Shown here: one piece after another, positions 1-3,736 of the stretch
Layout: each line of letters begins with the position of its first letter
How positions within the stretch are numbered: position 1 is the first letter of the stretch
Assembly (NCBI GenBank): GCA_902796815.1
Contig: CADBQL010000281.1
Span: 1 to 5,342, forward strand
Source: an uncultured Coriobacteriaceae bacterium
GTDB lineage: Bacteria > Actinomycetota > Coriobacteriia > Coriobacteriales > Eggerthellaceae
Length of the DNA: 5,342 nucleotides
Reading direction: 5' to 3'
The notes under the pieces: generated by a model
Told to the model about the DNA's origin: nothing
What the model saw: the letters and a program-made list of their open reading frames with translations, nothing else
Databases searched by the model: none
Made by a program: the position numbers and the translations under genes

Positions 1-29
1 CACATGCTAGCGCAATCCAAGCTGTCCTC

Positions 30-35
30 TATAAT
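30..35 (+). promoter_or_regulatory. Candidate -10 box for the acetyltransferase gene
   Basis: A perfect TATAAT lies at 30-35. Transcription would begin near 42, giving a 5' UTR of about 40 bases before the ATG at 84. The -35 position at normal spacing (about 7-12) does not resemble TTGACA, so promoter strength is uncertain. The window edge prevents a check for upstream activator sites. Confidence 0.4.
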
Positions 36-83
36 GGCAGGATGAGCGGCAGGCGGTTGTCTTCATCGCTAGGAATGATGAGT

Positions 84-671
84 ATGGTAAGACTGTTCAA
101 CGGAATGACAGAAGATGAGATTATCGAAAGCGGGAAGACGTTCAGCGTCAATTCTCCCCAAGCCCAGGCTCGTCACATCGCCGTCAAGGAAGCGCTCGAC
201 GCCATCAACGGCGGGACGTGGGAAAGCCCCGAGGAGAGGCTCTGCTTCCTGAGGAGCGTGCTCGGCGCTGTCGGAAAGAATCCCTGCATTCTCGAGCCAA
301 TGAGCTTTGTCGCGGGCAAGAACCTCTTTTTCGGCGATAACGTGTTCATTAACTCCAACGTTACTTTCATCGATGCGGCGCCCATTCGCGTAGGCGACCA
401 CACGATGATTGCGCCTGGCTGCGTGCTGACCACGGTCGACCATCCCAAATCGCCCGCGAAACGGCGTGGCTTCACATCGTTCGCTGCGCCCATCTCTATA
501 GGTCGCGACGTTTGGATCGGCGCAAATTGCACGGTGTTCCCAGGCGTGACCATAGGGGACAACGTTATCGTTGGAGCAAACTCAGTGGTCAACCGGGACG
601 TCCCCTCAAACTCGGTCGTTGCAGGCGCCCCGATTCGTCATATACGAACCATCGAGGACGACACCGAGTAA
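84..671 (+). CDS. Sugar O-acetyltransferase, LacA/Maa (maltose acetyltransferase) family, left-handed beta-helix
   Basis: This is a cytoplasmic acetyl-CoA-dependent transferase that acetylates a hydroxyl of a sugar or sugar derivative; the exact acceptor cannot be told from sequence. A helical N-terminal Mac-like segment (about residues 8-45 from the ATG at 84) is followed by hexapeptide repeats of a left-handed beta-helix, seen as repeating motifs such as VGDHTMIAPGCVL, IGRDVWIGANCTV and IGDNVIVGANSVV. His120 in TTVDHP sits where the family keeps its catalytic histidine. The end, VPSNSVVAGAPIRHIR, is the usual acyltransferase C-terminus. The length of 195 residues is normal. I chose the ATG at 84 because AGGA at 71-74 lies nine bases upstream. 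Earlier ATGs at 42, 75 and 78 have no well-placed ribosome binding site, though one at 42 would coincide with the predicted transcription start. The gene stands alone and has no partner enzyme beside it. Confidence 0.93.
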   Translation: MVRLFNGMTEDEIIESGKTFSVNSPQAQARHIAVKEALDAINGGTWESPEERLCFLRSVLGAVGKNPCILEPMSFVAGKNLFFGDNVFINSNVTFIDAAPIRVGDHTMIAPGCVLTTVDHPKSPAKRRGFTSFAAPISIGRDVWIGANCTVFPGVTIGDNVIVGANSVVNRDVPSNSVVAGAPIRHIRTIEDDTE

Positions 672-790
672 AGTCGCTTCAATTCCGCCAAGGCCACAAT
701 TATGAAGGCGCCAAGACGACCCGACAGCGCATGACACGAACCGACAAAAGTATCTTTTACCAGTCATTTTCGATGACACTGGCGCCTATG

Positions 791-810
791 CACGACACGA
801 CACGACGCGA
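791..810. repeat. Short 5-bp tandem repeat (CACGA x3 plus CGCGA)
   Basis: Three exact CACGA units are followed by one imperfect unit in the gap between the convergent acetyltransferase and precursor peptide genes. The array is too short to assign a function. The rest of the 672-878 gap holds only a weak bulged hairpin at 761-781 and no gene I can support. Confidence 0.6.
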
Positions 811-878
811 TGCGAAACCGGTTTTTCGGCCAGAACCACGGCAATTGGGGAAAAATAATACTGCCGCCCCGCATGCTC

Positions 879-1067
879 TTAACACTTCCCTCGTCCCTCA
901 TGCTCCATGCCAAAGTTTTCGCAACCAAACCAGCCGCCACTGAGTTCCTCGAGATCTTTGTCGGAGAGTTCGAAGTCCTCGGTTTTGGCCAGCGCCCGAA
1001 GCTCCTCGGGTGTTTTGCAGGCGCGCGCCTTCTCCTTCTGCTCGGATGTGAGGTCTTCGAATTTCAT
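879..1067 (-). CDS. RiPP precursor peptide with Nif11-like Gly-Gly leader (62 aa), core with two Cys and no Ser/Thr
   Basis: This encodes a 62-residue peptide with an acidic, helical leader (residues 1-45) ending in ELSDKDLEELSGG, the typical double-glycine processing site of Nif11-like and related ribosomal peptide precursors. The predicted 17-residue core is WFGCENFGMEHEGRGKC, with cysteines at 49 and 62. The core has no Ser or Thr, so dehydration-based lanthionine rings cannot form within it. A disulfide, or a thioether made by a radical SAM enzyme, remains possible. A strong ribosome binding site (AGGAG at 1073-1077, five bases before the ATG) and a near-consensus promoter support expression. 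The leader is 27/45 identical to that of the peptide at 3016-3237. No modification enzyme, C39 peptidase or peptide exporter lies in the window. The mature activity (antimicrobial, signal or other) is unknown. Confidence 0.85.
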   Translation of the reverse strand: MKFEDLTSEQKEKARACKTPEELRALAKTEDFELSDKDLEELSGGWFGCENFGMEHEGRGKC

Positions 1068-1070
1068 TAC

Positions 1071-1080
1071 TTCTCCTCTC
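1071..1080 (-). promoter_or_regulatory. Ribosome binding site of the first precursor peptide
   Basis: Read on the minus strand, the sequence is GAGAGGAGAA. Its AGGAG core lies five bases before the ATG, which fixes the start at 1067. Confidence 0.8.
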
Positions 1081-1097
1081 AGCAGAGTCTAACCATG

Positions 1098-1124
1098 CCG
1101 TTCATTGTACGCGAACGAGAACGG
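1098..1124. promoter_or_regulatory. Operator-like inverted repeat over the precursor peptide promoter
   Basis: CCGTTC at 1098-1103 and GAACGG at 1119-1124 are perfect inverted 6-bp arms. Their centres are 21 bp apart, about two helical turns. The left arm directly abuts the -10 box and the right arm lies in the spacer. A further GAAC at 1113-1116 also mirrors GTTC at 1100-1103. This suits a dimeric repressor, but no regulator is identified. Confidence 0.4.
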
Positions 1125-1133
1125 TACTATCAA
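1104..1133 (-). promoter_or_regulatory. Sigma-A-type promoter of the first precursor peptide
   Basis: On the minus strand, TTGATA (1128-1133) and TACAAT (1104-1109) are separated by 18 bases, each matching consensus at five of six positions. Transcription would start near 1097, giving a 5' UTR of about 30 bases that contains the strong ribosome binding site. An inverted repeat overlaps this promoter and is listed separately. Confidence 0.65.
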
Positions 1134-1201
1134 GTGCCCGACGTGGCATGCGTGTCCGTCCTCGAGGGGCATCGTCCTATGGCGCCTCAATGTCTCCTTC
1201 T

Positions 1202-1229
1202 TTGAGAAATGGGCGCGCCGTGATATGCT
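1202..1229 (+). promoter_or_regulatory. Candidate promoter of the yjdF leader
   Basis: TTGAGA at 1202-1207 (five of six) and TATGCT at 1224-1229 (four of six) are 16 bases apart. TG at 1221-1222 forms an extended -10 element. The predicted start near 1236 lies just upstream of the structured yjdF leader, which fits the location of an aptamer transcript. The promoter is divergent from that of the first precursor peptide. Confidence 0.5.
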
Positions 1230-1239
1230 TAGCGCATCG

Positions 1240-1352
1240 GAGATAAAAACACGACCCCGTTGGGTAGTCGGGGTGCGCCCGCCCGGGCGTCAGTAACCTG
1301 CCTCCTTGGTTGTCCCTTCTCCGCGTGGCATCTACATAAAGGAGGGTTAGCC
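1240..1352 (+). promoter_or_regulatory. Structured 5' leader of yjdF, probable yjdF (azaaromatic-sensing) riboswitch
   Basis: The leader contains hairpin ACCCCG/CGGGGT (1254-1259 with 1269-1274, nine-base loop) and hairpin CGCCC/GGGCG (1276-1280 with 1285-1289, four-base loop). A long-range pairing joins CCTCCTT at 1301-1307 to AAGGAGG at 1339-1345, which is the ribosome binding site. TAAC at 1294-1297 can extend this with GTTA at 1346-1349. The loop segment GTAG (1264-1267) is complementary to CTAC (1332-1335), a possible tertiary contact. Known biology: yjdF genes in Firmicutes are often preceded by the yjdF riboswitch class, which binds azaaromatic compounds and acts at translation initiation. 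Assigning this leader to that class is an inference from gene identity, position and sequestration of the ribosome binding site. It has not been tested against a covariance model. Confidence 0.7.
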
Positions 1353-1778
1353 ATGCGGAAGATCGGGGCATCCTCCACCCTGACCGTGTATCACGACGGC
1401 CAATTTTGGGTGGGGGTCTTGGAGCAGGTCGAGGACGGCCAATACAGCGCGTGTCGCATCGTGTTCGGCGCGGAACCGTCGAACGAGGAAGTCCTAGACC
1501 TCATCTGCAACAGGTTCAACGAGCTTCGCTTCACGCAGCCTCTCGAACAAGAGGTTGCGCCCAAGTCGGCCGCCAATCCCAAGCGGCGCCAGCGCGAGGC
1601 GTCCCGCGAGATGAGGAGGCGCGGTCCCTCCACCAAGGCGCAGCAGGCGCTGTCGGAGGAGCGCGAAGCATCCGCCCAGCAGAGGAAGGCCGACGCCCGC
1701 GAGCGGCGAGACGAAGAGAAGCGCCTACGGTTCGAGCAACGCCAGGAGAAGCGCAAGCAAAGGCATAGGGGCAGGTAA
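1353..1778 (+). CDS. yjdF: YjdF family protein (DUF2992)
   Basis: The 141-residue product matches the DUF2992 pattern in full. The N-terminal beta-rich part carries LTVYHDGQFWVGVLEQVEDG (residues 10-29) and IVFGAEPSNEEVLDLI. The middle carries NPKRRQREASREMRRRG and STKAQQAL. The tail is very basic and probably coiled-coil, rich in Arg, Lys, Gln and Glu, and ends KRKQRHRGR. The biochemical function of the family is unknown. Its riboswitch control by azaaromatic compounds suggests a role in coping with toxic aromatic heterocycles, and the basic tail suggests nucleic acid or ribosome contact; both are inference. The ATG at 1353 follows AAAGGAGGG at 1338-1346 by six bases, and that site is buried in the leader structure. 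The gene is monocistronic and converges on the DUF6323 gene, with 19 bases between stop codons. Confidence 0.92.
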   Translation: MRKIGASSTLTVYHDGQFWVGVLEQVEDGQYSACRIVFGAEPSNEEVLDLICNRFNELRFTQPLEQEVAPKSAANPKRRQREASREMRRRGPSTKAQQALSEEREASAQQRKADARERRDEEKRLRFEQRQEKRKQRHRGR

Positions 1779-1797
1779 GCGGCCAGCTACCTCATTT

Positions 1798-2199
1798 TCA
1801 CGCCGCCCCAGAAGCAACGCGCGTCAATTCGTCCTCGTGTGGGAGCAGCAAATCGTCGAGACAAATGGCAAACGCCTCTATTGTCTCGTCATCAGGAACA
1901 TCTGCGGGCAGCTCGTCCCTTACCGCATAGAAGACGCCCTGCAACTGGGAGAGCGTGTCGAAGGCGCTGTCTCGCGTCAGGAGCGGTGAGCCAGCAACCG
2001 CCTCGGCTATGGCAACCACAGCCGGCCTGCCGAACTCTACACGCTCGAGCTCTGCAAGGTCCTCGTTTCGCGACTCGACGAGCTTCAGAGCATCCTCGCG
2101 CGTAATCGCGATGCCAGCCTCTACCAGGCGGACGTTAACCGCCGAAAGTATCGAGCCTCCATCACCTGCCGACATGAGGAACGCCGATGTGTCATCCAT
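1798..2199 (-). CDS. DUF6323 family protein
   Basis: This is a 133-residue soluble acidic protein of unknown function. Family-like features are the segment ITREDALKLVESRNEDL, then ERVEFGR, then SAFDTLSQLQGVFYAVRDEL, and an acidic DDETIEAF near the C-terminus. No signal peptide, membrane helix or catalytic motif is visible. I chose the ATG at 2199 because AAGGGG lies eight bases upstream. In-frame GTG codons at 2206-2208 and 2203-2205 overlap that site and are less likely starts. From what I recall of the family, DUF6323 genes commonly sit beside a DUF6179 gene. None is present here, and the upstream sequence holds no intact gene, so this copy stands alone. The family name is recalled from sequence pattern and is moderately secure. 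Confidence 0.8.
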   Translation of the reverse strand: MDDTSAFLMSAGDGGSILSAVNVRLVEAGIAITREDALKLVESRNEDLAELERVEFGRPAVVAIAEAVAGSPLLTRDSAFDTLSQLQGVFYAVRDELPADVPDDETIEAFAICLDDLLLPHEDELTRVASGAA

Positions 2200-2219
2200 G
2201 CGCACCACCCCTTTATAAT

Positions 2220-2424
2220 TGCGGATAATGCCTAATACCGCGGAATGGCACGCAATTCAAGACTGCAAATCCAAGGGCGAATGTGGTAACGTGCCAGTCG
2301 ACGCGCGAGGCATGGGCCGACCGGACCGAATGCGACAACAAGTACGCCGCGGGAGACCGCACCGTCACCGAAGCCGGGGCACTAGCCCACCTGAGGCCTG
2401 AGCACGACGGACGCCGCATCGTAG
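2220..2424. other. Intergenic stretch without a supportable gene
   Basis: All frames here give Arg-, Gly- and Pro-rich translations that resemble no family I know, and no start has a convincing ribosome binding site. Because the segment runs straight into a decayed AbrB-type gene, it may be the eroded 5' part of that gene or of a neighbour. I cannot reconstruct one. Confidence 0.5.
2232..2260 (-). promoter_or_regulatory. Weak candidate promoter of the DUF6323 gene
   Basis: On the minus strand, TTGAAT (2255-2260) and TATTAG (2232-2237) are 17 bases apart, each matching consensus at four of six positions. The predicted start near 2225 would leave about 25 bases before the ATG at 2199. Other AT-rich motifs nearby could serve instead. 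Confidence 0.3.
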
Positions 2425-2625
2425 CCGAACGAGGACCGGGAGACCCCGCCCGTCTCGTGGATCAGCGCCAAAGGTCAGGTCGTCATCCAAAAGGGGCGCG
2501 CGACATGTTCGATACATGCCCAGGCGACGCTCGTCATTCTGGGCGATGCAGGAAGCGGCTTGGCAATACCTCTTAGAGAGAAGTACGAAGAATGGATGCG
2601 CATCGTATCCGAAGGATTGGGATAA
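2425..2625 (+). pseudogene. Frameshifted remnant of an AbrB/MazE/SpoVT-type DNA-binding protein
   Basis: Three frame segments together spell an AbrB-type swapped-hairpin domain. The frame starting at 2461 reads ISAKGQVVIQK. The frame of 2493-2528 reads GARDMFDTCPGD. The first frame resumes at 2527 with TLVILGDAGSGLAIPLREKYEEWMRIVSEGLG and a stop at 2623-2625. Intact relatives read roughly ISAKGQVVIPK, then E/V, then RDMFD..PGD, then LVILGD..RGIAI in one frame. The pattern is explained by one base lost near 2494-2496 and two lost near 2529, which restores the frame after eleven altered codons. The usual Pro of VIPK is Gln. An in-frame TAG at 2422-2424 closes the frame upstream, and no start codon with a binding site is present, so the 5' end is lost or unrecognisable. 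Such proteins are normally small transcription regulators or antitoxins. Sequencing error is an alternative cause of the shifts. Confidence 0.65.
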
Positions 2626-2644
2626 GAGATTTAGGAGAGTAACT

Positions 2645-2860
2645 ATGAATTGTCCGAAATGTGGTCAGGAAATGCGGCAAGGTTTTCTGTTTTCGACGAA
2701 GGACGGGGCCTTCAGCTTCGCGGACGAAGTGCCCGGCGTGTTCCAAAACGCAAAGCATGCAGCGGGGTTTGTCCAGGTAACACCGCTCAAGCCCAACCAC
2801 CGAGTGAGAATCGAAGCATATTGCTGCGAGAGCTGCAGGTTGATTCAGTTCCAGTACTAG
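2645..2860 (+). CDS. Small zinc-ribbon-like protein (PF20097 / DUF6487-type)
   Basis: This 71-residue protein begins MNCPKCGQEMRQGFLFSTKDG. A CxxC pair at residues 3-6 and a second pair at 61-64 (YCCESC) flank a short domain, as in small zinc-ribbon proteins that start with CPKCG and end with a CxxC followed by a few residues. Four cysteines (3, 6, 61, 64) probably bind one zinc ion; Cys60 is an extra candidate. The molecular role of the family is unknown. AGGAG at 2633-2637 lies seven bases before the ATG and supports the start. The gene follows the AbrB-type remnant by 19 bases, so the two were probably cotranscribed before the first decayed. It has no obvious promoter of its own and no clear terminator. 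The family name is recalled from pattern; the zinc-ribbon reading is firmer. Confidence 0.8.
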   Translation: MNCPKCGQEMRQGFLFSTKDGAFSFADEVPGVFQNAKHAAGFVQVTPLKPNHRVRIEAYCCESCRLIQFQY

Positions 2861-2937
2861 TCACAACAATCAAGGTCTTTTTGCAAGAGCGGCCTGAAAG
2901 GTCTACGGCACGAGTCTGCTCGACGCACACACTGCCT

Positions 2938-2966
2938 CTCACATAAATCCGGCATTCGCGTAAAAT
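2938..2966 (+). promoter_or_regulatory. Candidate promoter of the second precursor peptide
   Basis: CTCACA at 2938-2943 (four of six) and TAAAAT at 2961-2966 (five of six) are 17 bases apart. The predicted start near 2973 coincides with the first base of the hairpin at 2973-3002, giving a 43-base 5' UTR. Confidence 0.45.
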
Positions 2967-2972
2967 ATAGGC

Positions 2973-3002
2973 GATTCAACCGAAGAACCGATACGGTGAA
3001 TC
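2973..3002 (+). promoter_or_regulatory. 5' UTR stem-loop directly before the ribosome binding site of the second precursor peptide
   Basis: GATTCA (2973-2978) pairs with TGAATC (2997-3002), and CCG (2980-2982) pairs with CGG (2994-2996). This makes nine base pairs with one bulged A and an 11-base loop. The stem ends where AGGAGG begins at 3003. It could stabilise the 5' end of the mRNA, tune translation, or act as a DNA operator dyad. Confidence 0.45.
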
Positions 3003-3008
3003 AGGAGG
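3003..3008 (+). promoter_or_regulatory. Ribosome binding site of the second precursor peptide
   Basis: AGGAGG is a full consensus match seven bases before the ATG at 3016. It fixes the start. Confidence 0.85.
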
Positions 3009-3015
3009 TACGGAA

Positions 3016-3237
3016 ATGAGGTTCGAAGACCTGACCCCTGAGCAGAAGGAAAAGGTGAAGGGGTGCAAGAACGCTGATGAGCTGCTGGCAATCGCGAGAG
3101 AAGAGGGCCATGAACTCTCAGACATCGAGCTGGAGGCCGTAAGCGGCGGCGAATGGGATTGCTGGGATGTCTGCACCAAATACGAGAAGCCCAACACGTG
3201 CGGAGTCAGAGACTGCTCCCAGTTTGGAATCGTCTGA
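3016..3237 (+). CDS. RiPP precursor peptide with Nif11-like Gly-Gly leader (73 aa), four-Cys core
   Basis: This encodes a 73-residue peptide with a 45-residue acidic leader ending HELSDIELEAVSGG and a predicted 28-residue core. The leader matches that of the 62-residue peptide at 879-1067 in 27 of 45 positions, including an invariant Cys17. The core starts EWDCWDVCTKYEKPNTCG and has cysteines at 49, 53, 62 and 67. Cys49 and Cys62 fall at exactly the same positions as the only two core cysteines of the other peptide. The core also has Thr54, Thr61 and Ser68, so lanthionine chemistry is possible here, though the Thr/Ser-free sister core argues for a cysteine-only linkage such as disulfides or radical SAM thioethers. 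Promoter, 5' stem-loop and consensus ribosome binding site suggest an expressed single gene. No maturation enzyme or exporter is visible, and bioactivity is unknown. Confidence 0.87.
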   Translation: MRFEDLTPEQKEKVKGCKNADELLAIAREEGHELSDIELEAVSGGEWDCWDVCTKYEKPNTCGVRDCSQFGIV

Positions 3238-3511
3238 TCCATCGAGGGGCCACCATCGAGAACCTGATCACCGTCGAATCCCGCGGGCAAGTTTTCATCA
3301 GACGATGCCTAGCCAAAAGAAGCCCAAAGAGGATACTCCCGATGTCATTGAGTTAAGGCCCGCCAGGGTCTTCGACGCCTCGTTTTCTTGGGGGTACAAT
3401 TCTGCTCTGACATGTGCGAGAATGCAAATATTAACTATAGATAACTTGCTGAGGAGCACGCACGCCAAGGCCGACCGCCAGGCGCTGGGATCAGCTGAAG
3501 GGCGTCGCTCC
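3238..3511. other. Intergenic stretch with a possible promoter
   Basis: I see no recognisable gene in this stretch. TCGACG (3372-3377, four of six) and TACAAT (3395-3400, five of six) are 17 bases apart on the plus strand and could drive the doubtful ORF at 3512-3700. A short AT-rich patch lies around 3424-3452. No convincing rho-independent terminator follows the precursor peptide gene. Confidence 0.35.
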
Positions 3512-3700
3512 GTGAACAAGGAATCTGAACACCCTCCCGAGACACCTTCCCGTGCGCAGTCCCGCCCCGTGTACGCGGCGACCGTCGCGGGGCTCACCAC
3601 GGCGGGCATCGCGCTAACCGCTTTCGGCATCTTGCCTGTAGCTGGAGCTGGAAGCGCATTCTCGCACCGTCGCACAACCGGGCGCGGTCACGGGGCCTAG
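3512..3700 (+). CDS. Doubtful small membrane ORF (62 aa), function unknown
   Basis: I do not recognise this reading frame. From a GTG at 3512 it gives a polar, Pro-rich N-terminus (VNKESEHPPETPSRAQSRP), one hydrophobic stretch at residues 20-50 (VYAATVAGLTTAGIALTAFG and onward), and a basic tail with SHRRTTGRG. This would suit a small single-pass membrane protein or the truncated end of a larger one. GAAGGG around 3497-3502 is a weak ribosome binding site. In-frame ATGs at 3422 (92 aa) and 3305 (131 aa) are alternative starts without good binding sites. Third codon positions are fairly GC-rich, which mildly supports coding. It converges on the ATPase gene, with 36 bases between the stops. It may be non-coding. 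Confidence 0.3.
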   Translation: MNKESEHPPETPSRAQSRPVYAATVAGLTTAGIALTAFGILPVAGAGSAFSHRRTTGRGHGA

Positions 3701-3736
3701 CTTGCGGGCTCCGACCGTCCCTTCTCGCTTGGGCAG

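Noticed and set aside
761..781. Hairpin as a terminator for the acetyltransferase or first peptide gene
   Set aside because: The stem is only five pairs plus two beyond a bulge, and neither strand has a proper U-tract directly after it.
1391..1756. Long open frames opposite yjdF and in its other plus-strand frame
   Set aside because: They mirror the Arg/Lys/Glu-rich tail of YjdF, lack ribosome binding sites and resemble no family. The DUF2992 match fixes the real frame.
2214..2219. TATAAT on the plus strand as a promoter
   Set aside because: The hexamer is perfect but has no -35 match at 16-18 bases and no intact gene downstream. It also overlaps the ribosome binding site area of the minus-strand DUF6323 gene.
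2283..2492. Separate intact gene in the frame from 2283
   Set aside because: The translation is low-complexity Arg/Gly/Asp-rich and unrecognised. Only its last part (from 2493) makes sense, as the shifted middle of the AbrB-type domain.
3357..3370. GGCCC/GGGTC hairpin as terminator of the second precursor peptide gene
   Set aside because: It is five pairs with a wobble, lies about 120 bases past the stop, and the T-rich run is separated from the stem.
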